DNA of 64,000 nucleotides. It comes from Bicyclus anynana. Lineage: Eukaryota; Arthropoda; Insecta; Lepidoptera; Nymphalidae. Location: the NCBI RefSeq assembly GCF_947172395.1, contig NC_069093.1:9583561-9647560 (forward strand), read 5' to 3'. This document shows, piece after piece, positions 54,101-64,000 of this stretch (positions are counted from its first letter, which is position 1; every line of letters starts with the position of its first letter). The notes under the pieces were generated by a model. It did no database searches. It had not been told where the DNA came from and saw only the letters and a program-made list of their open reading frames with translations. Both the position numbers and the translations under genes were made by a program.

Positions 54101-55901
54101 TTTAGTTCTTCTCAAATCCCGAAGGAGTTATGGATTTTTCGAGTCAAGCAGCCCATGTAATGCTCAATAACCTCTTCTATATAACAGTAAAGGTCCCAGT
54201 AAAATCGGTTCAGCCGTTTCATAGATTAACCCGGACAAACAAACTGATAGATAGACAAAATATCTAAAAAACCTTGATTGTGTTTTAGTATTGTGTAAAT
54301 AACATACTGTACTATTTTTTTCTTTTTTTTTACTTTAAACAGTTAATTTGAAATCACAGACAAACACTTTAATTAGTGTTGAAGATTATGATTTTGCAAT
54401 AGGTTAGTTGATATCAAATTTAATATATAAAAAATATTAATTTAGTTTAGTCGATACATGGAATGAGGCTCCGAAATATATCGATATTAATTAATAAAGG
54501 ATTTCTTAGAAAACTTAATTTAAAAATCATGTAATTTTTCAAATTTTCCAACGTCAAAAACGCTGTCGTCCATTTTGTGACGTCACAATGTTACTTGATA
54601 TAATAAACGTCAAACTAATTACTACATTTTTGTCAAACGCTTCTTACGGTGAAGGGTTTTACATAATAACGTGACATCTCGTGACATCGTGACAATTTTA
54701 TAAACGATACGATCAAAGTAGAACGATAAGTGTCGCCGCACACGGGCCACACGCGACAGCCACAAACGCCGCTACAAGAAGCAAGAAGGGGCCACAAAAG
54801 TAGCTGAAGCACGCGACAGCCACTTGTAGCCGGTGGTCGACACTTGCGGTCGGTGGCTGCTACTTTTTTAACCTTGTAGCGTGTAGCGGCCAGCGGCGTC
54901 CACCGTGTACGGTGAGCCCATATAAAATGTATGAAAACCACAGGAAATTTGCCGGTAGCTGCGTTTTGTGGTTGTGGCCGGTGGCCCGTATGCGGGAGCC
55001 CTAAGACCATTTAAAAATAAGTGTCAACTAGCCTATCACTTACAATGCCTTACGAGTATACTATTAGATGTTACCTTTAAGTCTCCTGACGCTTGTAGTT
55101 TACTATGATCTTCTTCCAACTTCCGCTCCTGCTCCTCTTGGTTACGCAATTTAGATGAATAATCGTCGATATTTACAGATTTTTCATAATCCTTATTAGT
55201 ATCTAAAACACAAATATGCATGCTATATATTTTTTACTCTCTCTGAGAAACTTACTAACTCTGAGAAACAAATGTGGACAAGCACGCGTATGCACTTCAT
55301 CCATTAACTGTTTGCTAACTTCCAGCTAAGCCTGTATTAAGCCTGTGTTGGAAATTAGGATTATCCTCATTGACTTCACAGTTGAACTACAATCCGAGAG
55401 GTCTTAGTTCGATTCCTGTTCGAGCGGAATCGTTTTCATGATTTATTAAGAGAAAAGCCTGAAAGCAAGACCTTTTTCATTTTACAAAAGCTGACAGTGT
55501 GGACGGGTCTCAAGGTGCTGGAATGACGACCCCGCTCTATGAAGCGCAGTGTTGGTCGACCCCCCACCAGGTGGACTGACGACATTAAGCGAGTCGCAGG
55601 GATTCGCTGAATGCAGGTGGCTCAGTATTGTGATGTTTGGAAGTCCCTATAAAAGGCCTTTGTCCTGCAGTGGACGTCCATCGGCTGATATGATGATGAT
55701 GATGATGACAGTGTGGATTATGGATCATGGTTAGGTTTGGGAGGTAGTACCTAAGGTCCAGATCATCAATCCACCATAATAATTATAAACTTTATATAAT
55801 ATAATAATAGACTTTTACACAGGTCAAATCTTACCTTCGGTAATGGCACTCGCAAATAAAACAATAATCCAAAAAAAGAATTGTATGTTTTTAAATCTCA
55901 T
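51146..55901 (-). CDS. CLIP-domain serine protease homolog, catalytically dead
   Basis: Six exons: 55901-55835, 55202-55075, 53922-53706, 53021-52853, 52332-52142, 51564-51146; 396 residues, in frame throughout. Exon 1 encodes a signal peptide (FFFWIIVLFASAI core), so the protein is secreted, probably to haemolymph. The remnant CLIP region (exon 2) has lost its cysteines. The chymotrypsin-like domain keeps APVCLPTF and the Asp of HDIALVRL, but His57 is Ser (TSASC, about residue 183) and Ser195 is Thr (DGVTGSP), so it cannot cleave. No Arg-Ile-Val-Gly-Gly activation site. Such homologs usually act as cofactors in melanisation or Toll cascades; that role is inferred from the family only. The third intron appears to start GC rather than GT. 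It is a tandem paralog of the gene at 57671. Confidence 0.87.
52425..52500 (+). mobile_element. Helitron-like 5' fragment in intron
   Basis: TCTACACTAATATTATAAAG, then AAGAGTTTGG and TTGAACGCACTAAT, as at 43546. Confidence 0.55.
53331..53652 (+). repeat. tRNA-derived SINE, family B, full length
   Basis: GGCCTCCGTAGCGCAGTGGC (A box), CCTGAGTTCGATCCCCGG (B box), body with GTACGATGTCGTGTAGAAAC, then TAACTTGTAAAGAATAAA and poly-A. Best copy in the window; intronic in the protease-homolog gene. Confidence 0.88.
54405..54625. repeat. Dispersed repeat (pair of 31375-31620)
   Basis: Same box order: CCGAAATATATCGATAT, GGATTTCTTAGAAAACTTAA, GCTGTCGTCCATTTTGTGAC. Confidence 0.6.
54730..55005. repeat. 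GC-rich MITE with inverted ends
   Basis: Left end GTGTCGCCGCACACGGGCCA and right end GGTGGCCCGTATGCGGGAGC are imperfect inverses; inside are repeated CGGCCAC/GTGGC boxes. The minus-strand frame at 55010-54633 is not a gene. Confidence 0.65.
55500..55712 (+). mobile_element. LINE 3' tail (same family as 25690)
   Basis: CAAGGTGCTGGAATGACGAC, CCACCAGGTGGACTGACGAC and TGCAGTGGACGTCCATCGGC, ending (ATG)n. Confidence 0.75.
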
Positions 55902-56229
55902 ATTTTATTTTGTACATTCACTTCTATTACAAATGACTTGGCAAGGCGGTCTGTTGACTGATTCTAATTGAGAATAACCACAGAATACATTTGTACAAGA
56001 TAACGGATAAATGGACAAAATATCGTTTATAAATATACTTATAATGTCTTTGTAATTAACTTATACGATTGAGTTTACTGCAGCATTTTCTAGGTTTCGT
56101 GATTTTACGGAAGGTAATTTTTTTGGCTTACAATAAAAAAAAAATACTTAATCATTAGGTATTCGGTGACAATAAACAGAGAAACGAGACTTTTCTAATC
56201 TATTAAAATAATTATGTGTTCAGAGATAT

Positions 56230-57415
56230 AATTTTAGGGTTGCGCACAATCATTTAATGTATTGAAGTTTTGTGTATTGTAGGTTTAATTCAAGTCCGAT
56301 CTTTAACTAACATGGTGAATCTTTCAATATTGTTTTCGAACGTTCCTGTGAAAACGGTGAATCTGTTGAGATATTGGTATGGAAACCAAACAAACAGTGT
56401 GAGATGGGGCGACGCGACATCTAGCGAATACAAGCTAAAATGCGGTGTACGCCAAGGAGGGCTGACCTCTCCTGACCTCTTCAGCCTGTATGTGAATGAT
56501 CTGATCGAGGAACTGAGAAGAGCCAAGGTGGGTTGTCATATCGGGCCCACCTGCATGAATAATTTTAGCTATGCGGACGATATGGTTCTTCTCAGTCCCT
56601 CAATCAGTGGACTTCGTAAACTAGTTGCAATCTGCGAACGTTACGCCTTAGATCATGGCTTAAAATATAACGTCAAGAAAACAGTTACGATGGTGTTCCG
56701 TGCAGGCAGAGGTCCAGAGAGGATCCCTGGGGTGTTCCTTGAAGGAAATTTACTTGAAAGGGTTGAGCGGTTCAGATATCTCGGACACGTTGTGACTGAG
56801 GATCTCAATGACAATGAAGATATAGAGAGGGAGCGACGTGCTCTGTCTGTCAGATGCAACATGCTCGCACGTCGGTTTGCAAAGTGCAGCGAACAGGTCA
56901 AAGTGACATTGTTTAGAGCATACTGTCTATGCTTCTACTCATGTCAACTTTGGACCAAGTACACCAGACGCGCAATCAACAACATCAGGGTACAATACAA
57001 TGATGCGTATCGTATCCTGATGAAGTTGCCGCGGTACTGCAGCGCGTCGGGCATGTTCGCGATGGCCAGAGTACCGGACTTCTTCGCGATCATCCGATCG
57101 CGAATCGCAAATTTTTGGTACCGTTTGCGATCCTCAAAAAATGAGATTCTCACCACGCTGGCTGAGTGTCTGGACTGCTCAATCTATAAACATTGGCTTT
57201 CAGTGCACCAAGAGCCTAATAGAAAGTAGCAGAACATACGAATATGTATAGATAATACCTATACTAGTTAGACAATTAAATTAGTGTAATGTCAATTTTA
57301 ATAGTGTAATGTCAATTTTAATATTTTTACTATTTTTGTATTGTTAATATTATTGTTTGTTTTACACTGGGTTTTTACCTTTAAATAAACTATTATTATT
57401 ATTATTATTATTATT
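56230..57415 (+). mobile_element. Non-LTR retrotransposon, 5'-truncated, with open reverse-transcriptase frame
   Basis: The 319-codon frame (56270-57229) covers the RT palm and thumb: CGVRQGGLTSPDLFSLYVND (motif B), FSYADDMVLL (catalytic YADD), ERFRYLGHVVTED, then a long C-terminal region ending at TAG 57227-57229. Fingers and endonuclease are missing, so it was truncated on insertion. It ends in (TTA)n at about 57391-57414, a typical LINE microsatellite tail. The frame has no stops, implying a fairly recent copy. It lies between the two protease genes; the clade was not determined. Confidence 0.88.
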
Positions 57416-57519
57416 GTGCGTATCAACTTACATAAATGATTATAAAACTTATTCATCAAAACCAATGTTTTGTTTTGTTATATACCTAGTACGTCTATTT
57501 ATAATAATAGTTTTAGGTT

Positions 57520-57585
57520 ATATAGATATAGATATATATATATCGATAGATATATATATATCGAGATATAGATATATCGAAAAAC
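57520..57585. repeat. Simple repeat (GATATA/TATCGA)
   Basis: Alternating ATAGATAT and ATATATCGA units. Confidence 0.7.
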
Positions 57586-57670
57586 AGAGTCCAAATATTT
57601 TATAATTCCAATTTAATGTCAGATATAAAAAAACATAACAGATTAACATCGTTCGGTATCGGAACCCTAT

Positions 57671-58662
57671 TCACGCGTATTCAACTTGCAGATGTTCAGT
57701 TTTTTTGATATTATCCTTAATCCATTCTAAATAAAGATGCACATTAGTATACAATGGAGGTCCATACTTTCCGTCGAATGTGATCTCTCCTATTGAACTA
57801 ACTAAACCTATTAAATAATAACTTCCCTCATGAAGCATCATAACGGGGCTTCCAGAATTCCCTTCAGGTGTTTTATCCTTAGAACGGCTAACTGCACACA
57901 TGTGGTACAAGCTTAAATTGGGATAATATTTCCTTTTACATGCATTATGTGATTCATGAAAGACGAAATGTGCTTGTTTAACGAAACGGTCTTTTTCGAT
58001 GCCAAAGTCTAATGCTTCCTTGTAATTGCTTGCGGTTACCCAATTAGTAACGATCAGCAGGTCATCGGTGAGATGTTTGTTGTCTATATTGAAAGTTGGA
58101 AGACACACCGGTGCCGCATATCCTGAAATATGAAAATGTCTCAATAATTTGTATAAAAATAAATCCTTTTACCTCAAAAGGTACGGAAACCTTTTAGGGT
58201 TCTTAAAAACTTCTAAAATAATTTATTGAAAAACGCATATTTCGATAATCTCAAGGGAATCAAAACTAATACGGTACATCCCGTTGACGCATAAAATTGC
58301 TACGAACCACATACAAAAAAAAACTCAAACTATTCATTGTAATTAAATCTTTGAAAAAGGTTCGGTTCCTGAATAATTTATAATGATTATACGTATGAAG
58401 CCTGTGAGCCAGTCCGATTCGCGTTCCGAGTAAAGATAAGGAATTTGGAGTATCCGGGACATAATAAATAGTTATGTATTATGCCTAGTACTAAATTTAT
58501 TTATACTTGGTGTAGCTATGGGTAGGTTCGAATCCTGTTTGGGGCACGTGCCTCCAACTTTTCAGTTATGTGCAATGTAAGAAATTAAATACTTATCTCG
58601 TGTCGCAAACGGTTAAGGAAACCTGCATTCCTGAAAATTTTCTTAATTCTCGTGTGTGGATA

Positions 58663-58727
<65 letters not shown>

Positions 58728-61700
58728 CATGACGATGATGATGATGATGATAAAATTGTAACTTACGTTCAGGTATTTGATTTTCAAGCTTTATAAGAGC
58801 TATATCATTTACAAGGTATTCATGTTGGAATTTCTCGTGAACTATCACTCTCTCGGCTGCTGCTTTTGAATAACAATAAAGAATTGTTTCAAAAGGATTG
58901 TCAGACATCGTTCTAAACGCACAATTGTTACCATATACGGGGAGAGTCACTTCAACCCTGAAAATAATGGAGTTAGAGTTAGTTTTACATAGATACTGCG
59001 TTTCATATACCTATATTGTTCATTATTTATATGTTTAGTTTCTTGAATATAATAATATGGCGCGCCCCTCCGTAGCCTAGTAATATCGTGTGTTATACAA
59101 GGTTTTAGGTGATACCTAAAACCTTGTATAACGCACGATATTCTGAAAGGTTTTTAAGATTGCTTTGACTGTACTAAATCTTTACTTAACATTAACATCT
59201 GATCGTAATTCTTGTACTCAAAGATCATCAGATCAAACATTTACGTTGGGGTCCCAAGGTGCTGGAATGGCGTTGGTTTCGCAAAGCGCAGTGTTGGTCG
59301 ACCTCTCACAAGATGGACCGAGGACATCAAGTGGGTTGCAGGGAGCCGCTGGATGCTAACGGCTCGAGACCGTAATGTTTGGAAGTCTATACAAGAGGAC
59401 AATGTCCAGCAGATAATGATGACGATGATGAAGAATCTCACCTGATGGTAAGTGATCATATAATTTAAGAAGGAAGCAGGCTAACTTGTTAGGCGGAGGA
59501 TGAAAATCCACACCCCTTTCGGTTTCTACACGGCATCGTACGCTAAATCGCTTGACGGTACGTCTTTGCCGGTAGGGTGGTAAATAGTCACGGTCGAAAC
59601 CTCCCACCAGCCAGACCTGGGTCAATTAAGAAAACCTCAATCCTCCGTTTTGTAAATCCATGCGCCACGGAGGCCGTCCTTGCTTTGTAGTACATTCAAA
59701 ACAGGCCCATTATAACTTACTTTTGCAATACAAGTCTAGGTTTATCGACGCAATGGGCAGCGGTTAAGACATGTCGGCGACTTATTAAAACTCCTTCACA
59801 GCTGTATATTTCCTCTTGGTCGAACGTCGAAATCAGAAATGCAGTCCAAGGCAACATATCAATATCTTTTGTAACATCATCTAAAATAACATAGTTATCA
59901 AGTACATGAAAAAAAATCTAAACAAATATCATAGATAGTAAAAATTTCCAATGGAAAGCTACATTAACAGGAAGTAACTTATGCTATATTTTATACCTGC
60001 TAACTTATGCTATATTTATATTTAAATACATATGACTATATTTTAACTAACACGGGAATGGAAACTACGCGAGTGAAACCGCTGGATTCTACTTGTACAT
60101 ATGATTTCTGTGATTCTGGTAGTTTTATATAAAACAAGATTAATTCTACATGTAGCACCAGAAAGCCAAGATAAATGAGCCCAATCTTGATAGACTTCTC
60201 TTATTTGCTTTAGAAGTTTCTATGGCTAACACAAACTCGACTCCATGGGCCTCTCTTATTTGGTTTTATAAGTTTCTTTGCCTAACACAAACTCGACTCT
60301 ATGGACCTCTCTTATTTCGTTTAGAATTTTCTATGGCTAAAACAAACTCGACCCCATGGGCCTCTCATATTTGGTTTAGCAGTTTATATGGCTAACACAA
60401 ACTCGACCCGATGGGCCTCTCTTGGTTTAAAAGTTTCTATAGCTAACACAAACTCGACTCCATGAGCCTCTTTTAATTGGTTTACAAATTTCTATGGCTA
60501 ATACTAACTCGACTCCATGGGCCTCTCTTATTTGGTTCAGAAGTTTCTATGGCTAACACAAACTCTCGACTCTATGGGCCTCTCTTATTTCGTTTAGAAG
60601 TTTCTATGGCTCACACAAATTCGACCCGATGGGCCTCTCTTATCTGGTTTAGAAATTTCTATGGCGAACACAAACTCGACTCCATGAGCCTCTTTTAATT
60701 CGTTTAGAAGTTTATATGGCTAACACAAACTCGACCCCATGGGCCTCTCTTATTTGGTTTAGACGTTTCTATGGCTACCACAAACTCAAGTCCATCTTTC
60801 GCGGTACCGCATTATTTTATTCTCACTAGAAACGAATTTATCATAAGAATTGAGTCTATTCGAACGTCAGAAGTAGTATTATTTCAGCATACAGGATTAC
60901 CCACACACTAAAAGGGCAAGTTACAAAATAAAGAATTTACCAAAATTTAAAATAACTGTTGTTATCGCCGCGTTGCAACGACTTGCGATACGGACGGCTT
61001 CAGTGTGCTCGTGGCGTTCGAGCCGTCCTCATCTCTTGTTGTGTAATTCTTTACTTGGGATAGGCGGGAAGAGTGACTTGAGTGGAAAAGGGGAGAGTTT
61101 GGTAACAGTCAGGTACCTTTAACCCTACACACAACGTTCACAAATGCGTGACTTCACTCAAGGTCTCTCTCTGCCATTCTAGGGTCTTATTTTGGTTACA
61201 GTTTGATTTGTTAATTAAGTTGTCCTGACAAATGTTGTGAATCATCATCACCTTTGTTCGACATTAGTTTTCTTATTTTAAACCTGCTAAAACTATATTA
61301 ATTAGATACGAATTATAAAATGACTGTAGTTTTTACAGAACGCAAACTTACATACGTATTGTATTCATGTGGCTTTCTCTTTAACTGTACAACCGTATGG
61401 GATAGATGTGCAAGAAGTTGTGTACATATACCCGAAAAAGTTTTTGAATTACGAACAACAAAAGTGGCACGCGCCTAAAACAACCACGTAACAAAAGTGT
61501 TACAAAGACGTGCCAGTTGTGCTAATGTTGGTTGTTTGTAAATTCTGTTGGTGTACAATATATTAGGTAGTAGGTATTTGATTATAAGTCCTTCTTATAA
61601 AATATGAAGGAAATAGAACAATAGGTTGAACAATTAGAACACAATAAAAATACAAAAATTATAGATTAAGCTGTAGAACATTTATAGTAATAAATCAATG

Positions 61701-63690
61701 ACATTTTTCCTTTTTTTTTAAATTGTTATATCATGTGGCATCCGTGGTATTGTTTTGATTTTTAATAGAGAGGACTTGGATTCAACTCTATGGAAATTTC
61801 TATATTGGCTCATGGTCTGGTGATAGATGCCGTGCCAAGCTACCACCTAACCGGCATAGACAACCGACTAAACTTTTCGGTACTGCCCCGCAAAAATCAT
61901 TAAAGGTAGCTACAGCTAAGATGTCTAGTATGTTAATCTCTTTTGAGTTCATCATCATCATATATCAGCCGATAGACGTCCACTGCTGGACATAGGCCTC
62001 TTGCATGGACCTCCAAGCACAACGGTCTCGACCCGCCAGCATCCAGCGGCTGCCTGCAACCCGCTTGATGTCTTCGGTCCACCTAATGGGGGGTCCACCA
62101 ACACTGCGCTTGCCGGTTTTGAGTTACCCCACTATTATTTTCGTCTGCATCGTCACTTGACATCAGGTGAGATTGCAGTTAAGACCTTTTTTTATTGAGA
62201 AATAATACAATATGGAACTTAAGCTAACTTATCCTTAAAACTATACAAATCATGTCAACGAGGAATGGTGGCAAGAATACTGGCTGCATATCTTCGCTAG
62301 ACAGCCAGCTGATCCTTTGCGAAAAAAACTAAGCTATGCTTTTTATCACCAGTCGAGGCAACTAGCCGCAGTGAAATAATTAGTAAATTTTTTTGGCACT
62401 GCGACTATCTTGGGCCATGGAGCCCAAGGGTCTCCACGGCAAAAGGAACAACTCTTAGTGAGAGACCTACTTGTGCCTCTCAGCGGTTTCGACTTTTTCT
62501 GCTGCGGCTCCCGATCTTGATTCTGCCAAGGATTATCTTGTACCTATATATCTTGTACCTTGTATATGAAATAACAAATAAAAAAATAAAATGTACTTAC
62601 TATTAACAATATCGTCCAGTTCAGAAATATTAATACCGCAGCATAAAGTATCAGGGTTAGGCAGTAAGCTTGCTTTTGCTGCGCAATGGTCACCCAAACT
62701 AAGAACACTATTAGAGGGTTTATTCTTGTTCCCATATTGCCAAGGTCTTCTGTCTGGATTTGCTGATCTTTTAATAACACTTTTAATTGAATCGCTATTA
62801 GGTATATCAGTTGAGATATTATTTTCCTTTTCCAAGGTATGTAAGTTTGGACAACACACCTGAGAAGAATAAAGAATTAAATTATCACCGTAACCTCTAA
62901 AAGCTGTCCATCTTCACTTTATTTAATGTTTAACATGTGTGAAGTCTGCCAATCCGCATCGGGCCAGCGTGGTGGCCTATTGGCCTAACCTATTCTGTGA
63001 GAAGACTCGAGCTCATCAGTGAGCCTAGTTGATAATGATGATGATGATGAATCAAATTAGTTTTAGATAATTAAATAGGGGATACTTGAGTTACTTGATT
63101 GATCCATTAACACCCGTATATGTTAGATATTTAAAAAAAATGTTTATGTAATTTAAAGACAAACTTTAGGTTTTAAAACATTTTAAATAGTAAATTAAGG
63201 AATGCGTGATAGCCCAGTGGACCTTTGCCTCCGATTCCGGAGGGTGTGGGTTCAAATCCGGTCCGGGGCATGCACCTCCAACTTTTCAGTTGTGTGCATT
63301 TTAAGAAATTAAATATCACGTGTCTCAAACTGTGAAGGAAAACATCGTGAAAAAACCTGCATACCAGAGAATTTTCTTAATTCTCTGCGTGTGTGAAGTC
63401 TGCCAATTCCGCATTGGGCCAGTGGACTATTTGCCTTAACCCTCTCATTCTGAGAGAGTATGGGTTGATAACGAACGAAATTAAAGTCGGACTTATTATA
63501 GTGATAAAATTTTAGAAAATATTTACATGACTCTCTTCAGATATAGATGTAACTTCATCTACAGTTGATCCTCCAGTGTTTTGTTGTATTTTACAAGGAA
63601 CAAGTTCCACTTTCGGGCCACCTTTATTAATAAGTGATAAAGATGGACACTCTTCCATTTTCACACATCGTTCACAATTATGAGTAGTTC
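57671..63690 (-). CDS. CLIP-domain serine protease, triad present but activation site absent (5' end outside window)
   Basis: Exons seen: 63690-63527, 62859-62601, 59880-59721, 58957-58767, 58122-57671. The first accepts phase 1, so the signal-peptide exon should lie beyond 64000. Exon 63690 with the next carries a CLIP domain (NCERCVKMEEC ... VPC ... VCC, six Cys). The linker has LLPNPDTLCCG, whose Cys probably ties the linker to the catalytic domain. Catalytic triad: TAAHC (His), NDIALIKL (Asp), GNSGSP (Ser). Oddities: the activation peptide bond reads D-IVNN instead of R-IVGG, Asp194 is Asn, and the residues before the Ser are KTPEG, which lack the usual Cys191. Cleavage activation by a trypsin-like enzyme is therefore unlikely. 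Secreted immune or developmental role by family only. Fourth-exon length (191 nt) is identical in the paralog. Confidence 0.87.
58510..58660 (+). repeat. Partial SINE, family A
   Basis: GGTTCGAATCCTGTTTGGGG, CGTGCCTCCAACTTTTCAGT, then AAATACTTATCTCGTGT; runs into the (ATG)n tract. Confidence 0.65.
58661..58752. repeat. (ATG)n microsatellite, about 30 units
   Basis: Near-perfect trinucleotide repeat with one interruption (ATCATGACG). It lies in an intron about 14 bases from the splice donor at 58766. Confidence 0.95.
59082..59142. repeat. 29-bp hairpin with 3-base loop
   Basis: Arms 59082-59110 and 59114-59142 (AATATCGTGTGTTATACAAG and its complement) with one mismatch. Intronic. Confidence 0.85.
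59236..59435 (+). mobile_element. LINE 3' tail (same family as 25690)
   Basis: ACGTTGGGGTCCCAAGGTGC, GTGTTGGTCGACCTCTCAC and GAGGACATCAAGTGGGTTGC are shared; the tail GATGACGATGATG follows. Joined directly to a family B SINE. Confidence 0.7.
59437..59678 (-). repeat. SINE, family B
   Basis: CATCGTACGCTAAATCGCTT and CACGGAGGCC end as in the other copies; a short internal deletion removes the B box. Confidence 0.75.
60196..60795. repeat. Minisatellite, about 11 units of about 55 bp
   Basis: Unit marked by TTTCTATGGCTAACACAAAC, TCGACTCCATGGGCCTCTC and TTATTTGGTTTAGAAG. Eleven TATGGCT-type boxes occur between 60220 and 60768. Units differ by a few bases. Located in the intron between the CLIP and protease exons. 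Confidence 0.95.
60960..61265. repeat. Dispersed repeat (pair of 40960-41280)
   Basis: GCGTTCGAGCCGTCC, AGAGTGACTTGAGTGGAAAA, CCCTACACACAACGTT and TGACAAATGTTGTGA in the same order as in SDR intron 1. Confidence 0.65.
61945..62180 (-). mobile_element. LINE 3' tail (minus) followed by SINE B scrap
   Basis: ATCAGCCGATAGACGTCCAC, CATCCAGCGGCTGCC and CTTGATGTCTTCGGTCCACC are the inverse of the 25690-type tail. 62147-62180 holds CATCAGGTGAGATTGCAGTT from SINE family B. Confidence 0.7.
62186..62540 (-). mobile_element. Probable LINE 3' region with poly-A (minus strand)
   Basis: Read on the minus strand it ends TTGTATTATTTCTCAATAAA followed by A's at 62186. The upstream part is GC-richer, with GACCCTTGGGCTCCATGG, and has no long frame. 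Family uncertain. Confidence 0.45.
62932..63052 (+). repeat. Partial SINE, family A, with (GAT)n tail
   Basis: GTGTGAAGTCTGCCAATCCG, CCAGCGTGGTGGCCTATTGG and GATAATGATGATGATG. Confidence 0.7.
63200..63475 (+). repeat. tRNA-derived SINE, family A, near full length
   Basis: GTGATAGCCCAGTGGACC (A box), GGTGTGGGTTCAAATCCGG (B box), CATGCACCTCCAACTTTTCA, CTGCCAATTCCGCATTGGGC. Intronic. Confidence 0.85.
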
Positions 63691-63699
63691 CTAAAACAC

Positions 63700-64000
63700 A
63701 AATGTAAGTATTCAACAGAACATAAAATACCTATAAGTCTGTTTGTGTATAAATTATATATTTAATTTTAATTATATATTGTAAATATGTCTGTATTATA
63801 AGTCTGGTTTTGTGTCTGTCTGTATTTATGTCTGTAATATAAGTCTGGTTTTATATGAAGATTTTTCCATTAAAATCTTATTATCAAATCAAAAATCATT
63901 TATTTCAAGTAGGCTCAGTTTAAAAGCACTTTTGACACGTCAGTTGACTATTTGTAAAGATTCTACCACTGGTTCGGAAGGCAGGTTCTGATGAGAAGAG
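63700..64000. other. Right edge: AT-rich intron sequence with short CTGT repeats
   Basis: Repeats of ATAAGTCTGGTTTT and GTCTGTCTGTATT; no signal-peptide exon for the protease gene was found here. Confidence 0.4.

Noticed and set aside
54633..55010. 125-codon minus-strand frame
   Set aside because: Lies within a GC-rich MITE with inverted ends.
58570..58950. Poly-Met or poly-His frames
   Set aside because: Translation of the (ATG)n microsatellite; on the minus strand it is intron read-through after the 58767 donor.
60196..60795. CRISPR-like array
   Set aside because: Units are contiguous at about 55 bp with no unique spacers, and the genome is eukaryotic; it is a minisatellite.

Overview
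The window looks like a gene-poor, AT-rich, repeat-rich stretch of an insect genome, most likely a butterfly or moth. Genes have small exons separated by repeat-filled introns. The repeats (tRNA-derived SINEs, small Helitron-like elements starting TC and ending CTAG, RTE-type LINE tails ending in TGATGATG) and the protein types (CLIP-domain serine proteases, SDR, DNAJC7) fit Lepidoptera. The species call is inference. All recognisable host genes lie on the minus strand; exon coordinates below come from reading splice sites and phases by eye.

Layout. 1-16 kb: intergenic repeats around one young, apparently intact Ty3/gypsy-like LTR retrotransposon (2687-7703) with identical 491-bp LTRs, a TGCTA target duplication and intact gag and pol frames. 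About 16-34.4 kb (minus): a DNAJC7-like locus. A J domain at the 3' end follows three tandem copies of a TPR exon block, and a long S/T/K-rich N-terminal exon is spliced in frame to the first block. Corresponding exons have identical lengths in different blocks (251, 139 and 118 nt), all block borders are phase 2, and the whole chain can be read as one frame of about 1525 residues. Whether it is one transcript or two to three genes cannot be settled from sequence alone. 34.4-37.9 kb: LINE and SINE remnants. 37.9-41.4 kb (minus): a five-exon short-chain dehydrogenase/reductase of the retinol/hydroxysteroid dehydrogenase type. 41.4-51 kb: SINEs, MITE-like palindromes, a Helitron-like element, a nested LINE and a composite hairpin/satellite element. 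51.1-55.9 kb and 57.7 to about 63.7 kb (minus): two tandem paralogous CLIP-domain serine protease genes. The first is a degenerate pseudoenzyme; the second keeps the catalytic triad but lacks a normal activation site and runs off the right edge.

How the genes relate. The TPR/J protein would act as a cytosolic Hsp70/Hsp90 co-chaperone, the SDR as an NAD(P)-dependent oxidoreductase, and the two proteases as secreted haemolymph proteins. There is no sign of a shared pathway; the only clear functional grouping is the protease pair, which arose by tandem duplication.
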